From: Linderina pennispora
Taxonomy: Eukaryota > Kickxellomycota > Kickxellomycetes > Kickxellales > Kickxellaceae
Direction of reading: 5' to 3'
DNA: 42,100 nucleotides
Assembly: GCF_002104995.1 (NCBI RefSeq)
Contig: NW_024468324.1
Span: 1 to 42,100, forward strand
Positions 1 through 11,352 of the stretch are shown piece after piece (the stretch's first letter is position 1; every line of letters begins with the position of its first letter). The position numbers and the translations under genes were made by a program. Under the pieces are notes generated by a model, which was not told the origin of the DNA, did not search any database, and worked only from the letters and a program-made list of their open reading frames with translations.

Positions 1-528
1 CAGACAGTTACGACGACGACAGTTACAACAACAACAGTTACGACATACCCGCCGTGAAGATCCCTCGGGTGGATAAGCAGAAGGAGGTGAATGCCAGGAT
101 GTACCCGCTGGCGCGGGCGAAGGCACCGGCGGCGCTGGAGCAGTTTGCGCTGGAGTCAATGGGGCAGCAGTTGTACTTTGAGTACAAGGATTTGGCGGAC
201 GCTCAGAATGAGGTACGTGAATAGTGTGTTTATTGTTTTGTAACTGCACTCCCCTCTCTCCCCCAAGAAGGCGAGTTTTTTCCCATGGCCAGTGCCATGA
301 ATACTGGGCATCAAACCTTTGACCGGCCGCTGCTTGTTGTGAAGCTTTATGGATATTCAGCTCAGCGCCATTTGCAAAAAACCCTAAAAACGGATGCACT
401 TTGGGGGGGAATGCGAATCCGCTTGTGCTTGTTCATAGAACGTACTTTTTTTTGATGTTTTTGTTGTTGCCCCTCTGTCTCTTTTATTTCAGAGCTGGGA
501 AGCGAAAATAGGTGATTATCTGGCCTAA
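1..528 (+). CDS. 3' end of an unrecognised gene, cut by the window edge
   Basis: An open frame enters from the left edge (codons in phase with base 3). It starts with a 15-bp-periodic DNA repeat that encodes Asp/Asn-Ser-Tyr repeats, then a mixed charged segment (around PRVDKQKEVNARMYPL). At 213 the sequence AATGAG/GTACGT is a good splice donor after a complete codon. Two acceptors are possible. A 55-nt intron (213-267) has a TAAC branch-like site and a pyrimidine tract, and leads to a stop at 298-300. A 280-nt intron ending at TTTATTTCAG (492) leads to the end SWEAKIGDYLA and a stop at 526-528. I cannot choose with certainty. I do not recognise the protein family. The coding frame and donor are clear; the end is not. 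Confidence 0.5.
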
Positions 529-1031
529 AACGCAGCCTTGTGGATACTTTTATTTATAGGATGTTTTGGCGTCAATCTCGACAAACAGGTCGGCAGTGAC
601 GACGACACAGCTGACTGGGGGTGGTGGCGCCACATCCCATCCAGAGATGACCACAACAACAACCAGCAACATTGGCGAATACCCGTGCAATGACCCCGCT
701 GTACACACAGGAAGATGCCACCGGCCCCTCTGGCTGGAACAGCAGCAGCAGCCATCGGAATGGCGGCGAGTTCAGCACATTCCGGCACCGAGAGGCCACA
801 GGCAGCAACACGTACCGGCACCGGCGGAGCAGCAGCCCACCGTCGCCAGGAGACCACCACAGCGACTGCTGCATCAGCGGAGCTTGCGGTCACCCTCACC
901 TTTGAAGCAGCGCGATCAACACCACCACCACCATCACCGACAAAGTGCGCGGATCATCGCCAGCACAGGTGCTGAGCCTCGGCCCAACCAGCGAGCTGAT
1001 AGAGGATGCTGGCGTAATAGTTTCAGACGAC

Positions 1032-3724
1032 ATGGGCGAGGCCATGATGACAGACCGACACAGCGAGAACGGCGATGAGATGATGGCGATGGACGACTCG
1101 TCAGGCGTCCTGCCGCTGCCGTCGCCGCTGCTGTCGCCACGCGCGCACCCGGAATCCATGGACACTGACGAGGAAAGCGACGGAGAGAGGCTGCAGGCGG
1201 ACATGGACATGTCGCCGCCCGAGACGGCGACGGAGGGGGTTCCTGCAGCACGAGTTCGAGATGGGGCCAGGCACGTCGTCGACGAAGGAGTCGCGGTGGT
1301 GACGCAGGAACGCATGTCGCAGGAGATGGCAGCGCTGTACTCGATGCCGTCGATTCTGACGACGTATGACCAGCTGCCAGCAAACATGCAGTCGTTTCTG
1401 CTGTACCAGCTGCTGCGACGGACGCCGCGGCCGATCCTGCAGTTTGCCACGCAGACGATGTGCCGGTGCTGCAGCGGGACTTTGTCTCGGAGCTGCCGGT
1501 GGAGGTGTCGCACCACATCCTGAAGTTCATGGACACGCGGTCGCTGTGTCGCGCGTCGTGTGTGTCGCGGCGGTGGCAGGACGTGGTCAACGGCGACGCG
1601 AAGGTGTGGCGGGCGCGGCTCAGCGACGCGCGGTATGTGCCGGACCACGAGCGCACACACCGCTGGGCCACGCGTACTTTGGGCTGGGCAACGGCCCGGC
1701 TCGCCCGGTGACGGCTCCGCGGCCGACCCGCCAGGAGCTGGACACGGGTCCTTCCCCCCGCAAGTGCAATGTCGACGAGCTGACGGCGCATGTGATGGAG
1801 CAGGCGGGCGAGTCGCGGCGCACGGGACCGGTGCCGGTGCACGAACGCTTTCAAGGAGGAGTTTGCACGTGATTATGTGCTGGACCGCAACTGGCATGAG
1901 GGCAAATGCCGACACATCAGCTTTGTGAGCGAGGGCGGCAGCGTGGTCACGTGCGTGCAGCTGACAGACGACTACATCATCGCAGGCTTCGACACCAAGA
2001 ACATTTACGTGTACGACATCACCACGGGTGCGACGGTGCGGCAGCTGGTGGGCCATGAGGGCGGCGTGTGGGCGCTGGCGGTGGTGGGCAACACAGTGAT
2101 CAGCGGTAGCACTGACCGCACCGTGCGTATCTGGGATCTGGAGACCGGTCGTTGCACGCACGTGTTTGCGGGCCACTCGAGCACCGTGCGGTGCCTGCAG
2201 GTGCTGCTGCCGACCGACACGCGTACGTCGCTGGAGCGCGCACGCAACGAGCCAGTGCGGTACGAGCCGAGCGAGCCGCTGATTGTCACGGGCTCGCGCG
2301 ACACCACGCTGCGCGTCTGGAAGCTGCCCAGCCCGACCAAAGACACGCCGTATGTTCCACGAACCGGCGTTGCAGCCAAGCCTGCAGCAGCAACTGGCGG
2401 TTCTACTACGACAGGTGCCGCGTCCGTGGAGGCGGGCGCAGCTATGGCGGTTGATGTTGGCCCGGATGCTCCCCCGCCTGGTGCCACCTCACCTGCGGCC
2501 ATCCTGGCGCAGGCGCGTACGCAGGCCACCGGCCGGGTTGCTGCTGCTGTTGCTGCCACTGTTGCTGCTGCTGCCGCCGCCAACACCACTAATACTGCTG
2601 CTGCCAACACTGCTAATACTGGTGCTCCCACCACCGCTGCCGCTGCCTCTGTGCGAACCCCTACTGGGTCGCTGCGGGTCTCGGGCCCCATGGCTCCAAG
2701 CGTATTTGGCCGCCACATGCAGGCAGTAGCACGCAATGCCGACGGGACATCACGACCATTCAGCCTTCCGCAGGCAGCAACCACCGGTGACACGCCCGCG
2801 CGGCGGATCGCCGCCCTGCCGCAGGCGGAAATGCCGCCGCCGCCACGGACGAACCCGTATTTCATGCGAGTGCTGGAGGGCCATACCGACAGCGTACGGG
2901 CGGTGGCCGGGTTCGGCAATCTGGTTGTGAGTGGATCATACGATTTTGCCATCCGCGTGTGGAATGTGGTGACGGGCCAGTGCCTGCACGTGCTGGAGGG
3001 CCACACTGCCAAGGTCTACACGCTGGCGCTGGACACTAATCTGCACCTGGTGATCTCGGGCAGCCTGGACGGCACCATCCGCGTGTGGGACTGGGACACA
3101 GGCGCCTGCGTGCGCATTTTGCGCGGCCACCTGACGCTGGTGGGCCTTTTGGCGCTGGACCACAACACGCTGGTGTCCGCGGGCGCCGACGCGACCCTGC
3201 GCGTATGGGATCACCCGATGCAGCAGCCAATGCCGACGTGCCCGACGCAGCGGCCGTTCAGCAACATTGACGGGGACGTATTGCTTGGCGGGCCGCGCGA
3301 GACCGTGCGGCCGTCAGCAGCAGCAGTGCGGGCAGTGAGCGCGGCGCAGCAACAGCAACAGCTGCAGCAACTGCACCTTTTGCAGCACCTGCAGATCCAG
3401 CAGCGGGCCAACGACCAGGTGCACCAGCAGCAGATTGCCAATATGGCTGGCGAGGACCTGGTCCGAACCGAGCGGTTTGTGCTGAGACACCATACCAATG
3501 CCATTACGTGCTTCCAGCACGACGGCACCAAGATTGTCAGCGGCGCCGACGGCACCGTCAAACTGTGGGATGTGCGCACCGGCGCCTTTGTCCGCGACCT
3601 GCTCAGTGGCCTGTCGGGTGTCTGGCAGGTGAGGTTTGATCGCAGGCGCTGTGTCGCCGCTGTCCACCGCAACGACGTGTCATTCTTTGAGGTCATGGAT
3701 TTCGGTGCTGAGCCAGAGTGCTGA
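1032..3724 (+). CDS. F-box/WD40 protein of the CDC4/FBW7 family (SCF substrate receptor), with apparent frameshifts
   Basis: This is the substrate receptor of an SCF ubiquitin ligase, which binds phosphodegron substrates such as cell-cycle regulators. Before the F-box is the CDC4-type segment around LPANMQSFLLYQLLRR, then an F-box (about 1460-1620, LPVEVSHHILKFMDTRSL), then a WD40 propeller from about 1920. The three arginines that bind phosphate in FBW7 have counterparts: STDRT, STVRC and SRDTT (residues 81, 105 and 141 counted from 1877). About 170 residues of Ala/Thr/Pro-rich sequence are inserted after the third blade and a Gln-rich stretch lies before the last blades. The reading frame changes near 1460 (one base short), about 1640-1690 (one short) and about 1840-1855 (one extra). 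With these the length is a multiple of three (about 897 aa). The ATG at 1032 is the first secure one; coding probably extends upstream to at least 906-945. Family call is strong; start is uncertain. Confidence 0.88.
3346..3438 (+). repeat. CAG/CAA-rich tract encoding a Gln-rich segment
   Basis: The CDC4-like gene has a run of CAG/CAA and CTG/CAC codons here, giving a Gln- and Leu-rich insertion between WD40 blades. The codons are mixed, so this is an interrupted trinucleotide repeat. It probably forms a flexible loop. Confidence 0.7.
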
Positions 3725-4750
3725 AGCTCCCTTTATATACTAGCCTACACTATACATTATCAAGTAGCATGCAGATGTTTATTGTTTGGTGGAGAGCTCC
3801 AGACCCCTGAAGGTGTCCGAGTGGAGAATGTGTACGCCGCGCTTCTGGCTTGCGGAGAATCGCCCGCTGCACTTTACGCACTTTGGGCATCCTTCTCATG
3901 GAACGGCAATTGGCATGGTGTACTTTTGGAACTGGCATTCTCTCTAATATTTATTAGGCGATGTCGGTAAAGAAGCAAAATGTGGTTTTGTATATGATGT
4001 GCTTCACTACTCTGCCCTGCTACTTTTATTGTTCAGGAAACTGAGGGCGGGTGTGTTTGGCGTGAAGAGTCTATATATGACTTCACGCTAAAGGTATATG
4101 TCTTTCATGACTTGAATTCAATAAACCTACTTGTGTTTGCATATATGTGACTAGAAGAATATATCATAGTCACAATATCTGAATAAATGTTCTAGGTGTA
4201 TATAGTGATGGTGCATTCAAATATTTTTCTATATTGTTGACAAGGGAACAGTGTTACTTTTATTTGTTCATTATTCAACTACGTAAATTTTGTGCCAACC
4301 CTAGTACATCACATGTGTTGCCTTAGATGATGAGTGGCTATCGGGTATATGGAGAAATAGCTTTTCAAAAATATGACTGTGGGGAACTCCGGACCCTGAA
4401 TGTCAACATGTTCTCGATATTGGAACCCATTTAAATGCGGTAGTCATCTGTGAATTGCCACTAGTAAATGAATGCATTTAATTTGACGTCCACTTTGCTC
4501 TTTGACATAAAATAGCATCAGTAGCTGTTGCTCAAACTGGAATAAATACATCATTGTACACTCAGCGAGTTGTTGTATACCACCTGTTGACATTGGAGTG
4601 CCGATCCACTCCCACGTCACCATGCCAACAACCAAACCACATAAAATCAGACCTCAGGCCGACCGGACCCTCCCCTTTTCCTTCAGTCAATCTTGTTTCA
4701 TTTTTATTTTAGCTCACATACGCTCGTAAACACTCGTCCCATTCCCAAGG
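3725..4750. other. Intergenic region, no gene seen
   Basis: About 1 kb of AT-richer sequence after the CDC4-like gene. It has a TATATA sequence just after the stop (3733-3738), several AATAAA-like sites and only short open frames on both strands with no recognisable features. It probably holds the 3' untranslated region of the CDC4-like gene. Confidence 0.6.
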
Positions 4751-4990
4751 TTAACACCACCTAATCATCTCTGGAGATACGCTTTCTTTGTCGACACACT
4801 CCTGCCTGCGCGATTCTTCATCTGGGAAACCCAGCCATGTGCTTGACGAATGATGCGCCGTTATGTGCTGAGCGATCTCAACTCCATTCTCACATGTAAA
4901 GTCGCAATGCGGACATTCACAAGAATTCTTGCGAAGATATTGCACAACTGTGCTTCTATTCACCAGAGCGGCGTTGAAGTATGATGATCA
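4751..4990 (-). CDS. Possible terminal exon with one C2H2 zinc finger
   Basis: An open minus-strand frame ends in TAA at 4751 and encodes one perfect classical C2H2 finger: CPHC, twelve residues, then H-ITA-H. There is no ATG in the frame upstream before a stop at about 4982-4987. The sequence just upstream has a CTAAC branch-like site and AG acceptors (AATAG and CACAG near 4952-4958), so it may be the last exon of a spliced gene or a remnant. A single finger of this spacing can occur by chance only rarely in 70 residues, but expression is unproven. It lies divergent from nothing obvious and 140 bp from the end of the Far11-like gene. Confidence 0.35.
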
Positions 4991-5129
4991 TGTAGTTAGG
5001 CACATGCTGGGGCTCGGACTCAGAACAAGCTTCCTATAATCGCACAGAATATGTTTGAGCACCCGTGGACAGGGGGTGTATTAGCAATAGCCACATGCAG
5101 ACAAATAAAACACAATATCAAGACCAGCA

Positions 5130-8113
5130 CTACATTTGCAAAGTCACATCCTCCAATGTCTCTTCCAAGTCGGACTCCCACTGCAGCCACCCCTCCTTAG
5201 CAACCTCCCCTCCACAGCTGCTACTACTGCCCAGCGGCATCTTCTCGATTGATGTGTCCCTGGCTGGTGATGGCAACACAGTGGATAGCTCCTGCGCCTG
5301 CCTCATCAGCGACGGGAACAACGAAGGGTCATCGGGCAGCTTCAGGGCTAATGCCGACATATGGTAGAAATGCAACAACCTGATCAGCTCGACATGCCTG
5401 TGCATCTCAATATGCGGATCCAGCGAGTAATCTGCCAGCCAAAACGTATCCGCCAACGCCACAGGCGCATACATGTAAACAGCAGCGATGTTGTTCAAGT
5501 ACGCCTGCTTTTGCTTTTTTCGATATCACCTGCATGACGTCGCGGTACAGCTCGGCGCCGACCTGGCGGACAGGCAGCGACGGGAATTTGAGCAGGCGGT
5601 TGTAGAAATGCAGCGCTTTGTTCTTGTACAGGAGTCCACGGCGCAGGCCGTTGCGGTAGGTGGTCAGCCGCAGGAAGCGCATGCACATATGGATTCCCTG
5701 AAGAGCCGGCGTCCACACAGTAGTTTCGGTGTCCGAATCGTCGCCGAAACTCGAACCAAATCCCGCTGCCCCCTTCTCCAGAGATCTCCTCGCACTCCTT
5801 GTCGTTGCCGCCTCAGCATCATCCATGCTGTCAACAGTGCTTGGTGGTCCCGAGTCTCTGCCTAGCTCCATCATCATAGCGTCGATGTCTGGCTCGTCCA
5901 CCATCGCTTGCTCGCTCATAGCAGCCTCATACGCCTCTGAGAACGTGTGCTGGATGACTGATAGAGGAAGGTCGACGCAGATGTCGAGGTTGGCTGTCCC
6001 AATCCACCAGAACAGCGCCGGAATCAAGTTGCAGTTCATCAAGAGCTGCGACAGGTAGTCTGCCTGCAAAGCGTGATTGGCACGGAAGCTTGTGCTGATA
6101 TTCAACATGAGCGAGCCGACAGCCTGCCACTGTGCGTACTGCGCAATCAATCGGGCAGCTAGCTCCACCGGCACATCTCTCGATGACGGCTGCTCAGCTG
6201 CATCGGGCTTCTTCTTGTCTGTGTCGGAAGGCACCTTGCGCTCGTCAGCGACTGGATTCCCGCTATCGCTGCTGTTGGACTCTGATGCGCTCTTCTCATC
6301 CGCCTTCCCATGAGCCTCTTTGGCAATATCGCTACGCGGGTACTTCACAATACCAAAGCAGGTGTGCTCGGATACCTGCGGCGGTCCGACATTGATCAGA
6401 AACTGGCGGGTCGGCAGCTCCTTCTCGGTCGGCGCCCAGTTGGCAATGGTGGTGATAACGGCGCGACAAAAGTGGCCTAGCAATGGGAACAGGGTCTTGT
6501 ATAATACGTCGTATGCATCCTGTGCCTCGGGCGGCTCTGTGTGTGCGGGCCATTTGACTTCAGACTGACGTCCATCCAGCCGCTGCTCGAGAGCAGGAAG
6601 GTCCTCAGTCTCGATAATACCACGGAACTCAAATACGTCCATTTTACGTGAGCTGCCGTCACCCGGGTCCGAGGGCAGCCGGTTGTCAGATCGTGACGAG
6701 CTACGGCGGTGACGGGCAGCAGGGTCACCAGACTTGTAGTTGATGGTGACATCGTTGGTCGTGCCCTTCCTTGTGGCAGTGTTCAGCGTCAGGCCTAGCG
6801 GCATTCCACGCTCATGTATCAGCCGTCTCCACCACTCTGCGTATTCGCGCTCAGTGCGATCCATGCGCGCACTCTCAACATACGTGCGTATGGCGTCCCT
6901 AGCGGCTCTCGGTGGCTCTGCAAACCACGGCTTGCGGTCTATAAAGAAATTCGGTGGCATATCCTGCTGGTGCTGCTGGCGCTCCGGCATATCGCCCACA
7001 GGTTGGTCCAGAAGGTTGTTCAGCTGCTGGGCGACTGGCAGCGGCTGTTGTGGCATTGGTGGCACGTGCGTCTTTTTGCGCATCGGGCCGAACCTGCCCA
7101 ATTGCGCGGTCCGTGTACCGTGGCCATCAAAGGGATGGACAAATGGGCGCAGGCTGTCAACTGTCTCTTGGACTTCTCCTTTCAGCAAGGGGTACTTTTC
7201 GACCGACTCGGCAATCTGCCGCAGGGCGTCGCGCGCCAGTCCTGTTTTCTGCAGCCCACGCACTGTCTCTTCGTCATTGCTCTCGTCTTCGCCCTGCGCG
7301 CTGTCATGGATGCTGCTGCTGCTGCGACGGCGAGTACTGCGTCGCGGCTTTCCAGCAATTCGCCTTTTGGCATCGTGCTCGTCGCCGACAAGGAGCCGCC
7401 ACGTGACCTCCAACAGCATCAGCGCCTTATGCCCAACCCTGATTCTCTGCATTTCGCTGCCGCGCTTACCTGCCCACGCGTGCTTGCAAAACAGCTGCAT
7501 TGCCAAGCCGACTCTCTGCGCCTCTCTGGTACTCGGTGCCCCACGGCCATTGTCGGCAATGCTCCAGCTGGAGAATATGAACAGAATCTCGACGGCCAGC
7601 TCGGCGTCGTTGGTGGTTATATTGCTGTTGCTGGATAGATTGCCGTGGATCATCCGCCACAGGCCGTTTGGCATCTTTGACGCCCAGAACCTGTGGCTTA
7701 GGTCGCTACTTGTCATCTCCATCTGTACATCGTGTTCGGCTGCTAGCTGGACAGCGATGCTATCCGCTAGTATGGCCTCCAGGGACTCCTGCTCCCACTT
7801 GACCTTGGTCAGCTCACTACGGATGCTTTCAGCACATGCGTGAACGTCCTTTTTGGCCTGACTTGCCAGGTGGTGAACGTACCGCACGCCATACGAGTCC
7901 TCGGCTGCGGCAGAGGGCATCTGTCCGTTGCGGGCACGTTGGCACGGCGGCAGGAAATCCGCAGCGAAAAAAATTGTCGAGCAAATGCTGGGTGGGCTTA
8001 GCACCTGCTTCAATTGGGACTAGGTGGTCGTGTTTCTGTTCGCGCGACGACGGGAACAGTCGTGCTAACGTCTTCGTTGTGTCTATACTGATTGGCGCAA
8101 TTTCGACGTTCAT
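5130..8113 (-). CDS. Far11/STRIP-type STRIPAK subunit, with two homopolymer frameshifts
   Basis: This is the scaffold subunit of the STRIPAK complex (yeast Far11, animal STRIP1/2, Sordaria PRO22), which links PP2A to kinases in mating, septation and hyphal growth. The N-terminal part matches the N1221 region (helical; around FWASKMPNGLWRMI) and the C-terminal part the DUF3402 region (LYKTLFPLLGHF, DYLSQLLMNCNLIPALFWW, and the segment with MCMRFLRLTTYRN followed by KALHFYNRLLKF). Between them are long polar linkers. Two frame changes fall exactly in homopolymers: a 7-base A run (plus strand) at 7967-7975 and a 6-base T run at 5515-5520; each has one base too many. Removing one from each gives 993 aa, an exact number of codons, starting at ATG 8113 (MNVEIAPIS). 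The joined frames read smoothly through both sites. The gene is probably intact in the organism. Confidence 0.87.
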
Positions 8114-8539
8114 CGTGAAGGAATAACAGCAAAAAAAGGGACCCGAAAAAGATATGCGGAAACAAAGAGTGACAAGTGCCCTCATTGCTCCTAATGAGGA
8201 TAAAATGGGTAAGACGCCTTTTTCGCTCATGACCACATGTTATTTACCCTTGGGCAAGTTCCAGCAATGCTCTGGGAAGAGAGTGTGTCAAGACTGAGTG
8301 GGTCAGACTGGCCGCTCTCCCTCCCTCCGATTTCTTTCTCGGCCTCGAAGCAAGATATGGAGAGGGGACCAACTGAAACGAGCACCGGTCCCTGTCTTGG
8401 AGCAGATCTCAAACCTAAAGTTAGTATGTCTTTTCAATGGCATATCACTTTATTTCCATTCCTTATGTCTTTTGAAGCTTGTAATCTATGAAATAACATA
8501 CCTAGCAAGACCCACTCGAATCTCGACACATAAATTTAT
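8114..8539. other. Intergenic region between two minus-strand genes… promoter side of the Far11-like gene
   Basis: This holds the upstream region of the Far11-like gene (start 8113). Further left on the minus strand the gene continues; to the right the BAHD-like gene ends at 8540. I see short open frames only and no recognisable RNA or repeat. Confidence 0.5.
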
Positions 8540-9988
8540 TTAATAGACGACTTCTGCCATATCCATCCAAAAACTGTTCTTCAAGACTCGCTCCATAACT
8601 GGCGACTGAACACTGATGTTGACGAGAACATCCGTGCTCGGCGGGGGCGATTGAAGAATTACAAATGTCCCTGGACCGAAGTCTGGGTGTATTGTAACCA
8701 TCGTCTGCACCCCGTTACCAAAATCCGTCTGATACATATTGCGACTGACCATATTTGTTGTGACTGACACAAGCTTGTATCCCATGGACGCAGCAATGAT
8801 ATCAGCGGTATATACGTCGTCTGACTCTATCATTTCGATGAGCTGTCCAATGTACGGCGGAGTTAGACTAGATACTAGTGACCGAACCTGGGCTGCAACT
8901 GCAGCAATAGACTCCATGGTGATTGGCGAATGAGCCTGGTCCATCGGGGTGACTACATATTCACCGCTAATCGGGTTGCCTATAAAGTTCAGCTTGGCCA
9001 TCCCAAGCCGACCACGAAGGTCACAAGCGACAACCATACAATGTTCACCTGAAATGGCGTTTGCTCGGCCTGTCAACTTTGCAATCCACCCTCGATTACT
9101 CTTTGCCACGTCTGCTGCTGCCTGCTCGTGAACCTTGTTGAAGACTGCAGAGAGAACATCGTTGGTGGATAGCCGTGACTCGGGCGGCAGACACTCGAGC
9201 ACCTTGTTATGGAACTCGTCGAGCTTTGCACGCGGAATCCGGAATAGATGCCCGCGAGTCGGAGCCTTGCGTGCCAGGTGATTCAGCAGCTTCCCCCGCT
9301 TGTTGGGCGATAGCCACATTATGAAATCTCCTAGTCGGGATTTCTTCGAAAGCACTGCTCGGGCTGTCTCGCCGAGTGGAGAGCGCTCGGTAGGCAGGTG
9401 CTCCATGAGAGTATCGACACCAAAGCAGAAGGTTGCATCTGCTACTTTCTCGCCAGATACGAGCGCACGCGTCTCTTCCGCCCAGCGGTTGAGGAAAAGG
9501 ACAGCACTGGTACCGTCCGCGACACCATGGTTGAAGCTTGCTGCAATGACTATTCCGCTGTTGTCCTTCAGGCGCACGATATGGATACTCACGAGCTTTA
9601 TCTTTCTTGTCACCTTGTCTGGGCATGGAATATGACCGACAGAGAATAGATCGCCGGGCAAAGTCGTAGGGTTGAACTTGGCCGATTGGATTTCCCGGAA
9701 ATGTTTATCAGACTGCGACTCGCGGTACTCGGGCAGGTTGAGGCTGTTTCGGTCGACAACCACATTCAGCTCTCTCTTTCTTGACTGTTTGTAATACCCG
9801 GCAAACCAGGGGAAATGGGTGAGTGTCCGGTAGAATGCCTCCTGGAGCTTGTCACTAGGCATGAAGTCCTTGCCAGCAGTGGGATTGGCATAAAAATATA
9901 TGGGTCGTATGCTCATAGTAGAATACGACAACTCGACCTTTCTACATCTGTATGTCATCGACACTACGCTAGTAATAAAGTGGTCCAT
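8540..9988 (-). CDS. BAHD-type (transferase family) O/N-acyltransferase
   Basis: A 482-aa acyl-CoA-dependent transferase of the family that includes plant BAHD enzymes and fungal trichothecene-3-O-acetyltransferase-like proteins. The catalytic HxxxD motif is present (NHGVADG, His154 and Asp158), and near residues 421-425 stands DFGNG in the place of the structural DFGWG motif. Length is normal for the family. The ATG at 9988 (MDHFITS) is chosen because the open frame further upstream has only a TTG; a TATAAAT box lies about 70 bp upstream. There is no signal peptide or membrane segment, so it is probably cytosolic. Substrate cannot be told. An AATAAA overlaps the region just after the stop. 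A decayed relative lies 530 bp upstream, so the pair arose by tandem duplication. Confidence 0.88.
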   Translation of the reverse strand: MDHFITSVVSMTYRCRKVELSYSTMSIRPIYFYANPTAGKDFMPSDKLQEAFYRTLTHFPWFAGYYKQSRKRELNVVVDRNSLNLPEYRESQSDKHFREIQSAKFNPTTLPGDLFSVGHIPCPDKVTRKIKLVSIHIVRLKDNSGIVIAASFNHGVADGTSAVLFLNRWAEETRALVSGEKVADATFCFGVDTLMEHLPTERSPLGETARAVLSKKSRLGDFIMWLSPNKRGKLLNHLARKAPTRGHLFRIPRAKLDEFHNKVLECLPPESRLSTNDVLSAVFNKVHEQAAADVAKSNRGWIAKLTGRANAISGEHCMVVACDLRGRLGMAKLNFIGNPISGEYVVTPMDQAHSPITMESIAAVAAQVRSLVSSLTPPYIGQLIEMIESDDVYTADIIAASMGYKLVSVTTNMVSRNMYQTDFGNGVQTMVTIHPDFGPGTFVILQSPPPSTDVLVNISVQSPVMERVLKNSFWMDMAEVVY

Positions 9989-10057
9989 TTGAGGGTGGGG
10001 AGTGAAAGCTGAAATTATTGAATACAGAGGTGACAATCCTAGAGTTCCTCGTCAATA

Positions 10058-10065
10058 ATTTATAC
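10058..10065 (-). promoter_or_regulatory. TATA box of the acyltransferase gene
   Basis: GTATAAAT read on the minus strand, 70 bp before the ATG at 9988. Confidence 0.5.
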
Positions 10066-10519
10066 GGAGGGCGAGATTGTGTGGTAAACGAGGATGTGCT
10101 TACAGATGGGAGCTACCATTGAATAAGGGTCAATGGGTATGTATATTTTCATTTAAATTGCCATTATTTAATATCTAGTGGCTGTGCTGCTGTTGTTGTT
10201 TGCATGTTTTAGGTGTTAGGTAATTGTATGCGTGATGTAATATCTTGGCCAGGCATTGTGTACGGATGGGAGTGGCTGCAGATTACAAATATATTAATTG
10301 CCGCGAGTGTGTTTACACAATTTCAACATTCCTTTTTAGCCATTCAGGTTTCAAAGGCTGGAGCTGCGAGAAACAACATTTTGCAACGTGGTTTGGGAAT
10401 CGCAAGGGACTGGCAGGCTGCCCACCGATACCTAATACTCATGCTCAGACAGTGTGTTCTGACTGGCAGGCCACTAGGATTAGATACTTGTTTCAAGTAT
10501 ATCCTTTGAGCACTATATA
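10066..10519. other. Intergenic region, no gene seen
   Basis: Between the acyltransferase promoter and its decayed tandem copy. Two short plus-strand open frames overlap here but neither looks coding. It may contain the displaced 3' flank of the duplicated unit. Confidence 0.5.
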
Positions 10520-11035
10520 TTAGTAGACATGTTCAGCTAAACCCATCCAGAACCTGCTTTTCAAAACGTTTTCCATCTCTCGTGGCACAAGAGAGACAGT
10601 AACGAGGATACCAGTACTAGGCGAAGGAGAGGAGAGAACTATAGACGGCCCCGGGCCGAGCTGAGGATGCACAGTTGAGAACGCCTGAAAACCGCTGCCG
10701 AAATCTGCATCATACATACTCGCATGCACCAAATTGCTTGGGACAGTCATATGCCTGTGCGCATTGCCAATGGCCATGAAATTCGCGGTGTAGATATCGT
10801 CCGACTCCAGCATATCAATGCACTGACCGATGTATGGCAGTGTTAGTTCAGATATTATCGCCATACAATAGTCGCCTGCGGTGGTATTCGCTCTGCCTGT
10901 CAGCTTTGCCAGCCACCCCTGACTTTCCTTTGCCATACTGACCACAGCCTGTCCCTATACCTTGCACACGACAGCAGAAAGGACTATATTGGTACATGGC
11001 CGTGTCCCAGGTGGCAAGTACTCAAGCGCCAAAGA
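10520..11035 (-). pseudogene. Truncated, broken tandem copy of the BAHD acyltransferase
   Basis: The last part of an acyltransferase closely similar to the gene at 8540-9988. The match runs from the segment ALEYLPP (parent VLECLPP) through GWLAKLTGRAN to the C-terminal DADFGSG and the end FWMGLAEHVY. It carries an in-frame TAG at the position of His in the parent segment KVHEQA (about 10966), and it lacks about 60 residues between CMAI and LTLPYIGQ that include a conserved part of the second domain. The N-terminal half, with the HxxxD catalytic motif, is absent. It can make no working enzyme. Because stop and deletion are real changes, not single-base indels, I call it a pseudogene rather than an assembly error. 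Confidence 0.87.
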
Positions 11036-11352
11036 GCTCGTGTAAGAGGGACTGTGTGGCTGGACGCTAGGCAAAACAGTATAGAACAATCAATGGCGAT
11101 TACGGCCAGATCAGGGGATTCTAGCTCACTTTGACCTAGTTTATTGGCTGAGGCACTGTGGCAACTATCCGCAGCTGGCTATAACCACCGGTTTGCCAGT
11201 TAGCTCCGGTCTCCGTAACAAGCCTGTTTGAACCGGAGGTCCGTTCCTGGATAAAGCTGACCCTTCGTTCTGTTGTGCGCAATGGGCAACCTTTATCTCC
11301 CTGCATGTTTTACTTTTGTATTTATTGGACCTTTAGTTCTGCTACCTTTTAA
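11036..11352. other. Intergenic region upstream of the alpha/beta hydrolase
   Basis: About 300 bp with no gene seen. It serves as the promoter region of the plus-strand hydrolase; I see no clear TATA box. Confidence 0.5.

Noticed and set aside
896-2176. A 426-codon minus-strand frame over the CDC4-like gene
   Set aside because: Opposite frame has the F-box and WD40 motifs; the minus frame is His/Arg/Pro-rich and without recognisable features.
1032-3724. CDC4-like gene, KDM4-like gene and others as pseudogenes
   Set aside because: All defects are single-base indels with whole-codon totals, and catalytic or binding residues are kept, which fits sequence error better than decay.
6740-7843. A 367-codon plus-strand frame within the Far11-like gene
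   Set aside because: Shadow of the minus-strand gene, which shows the family motifs.
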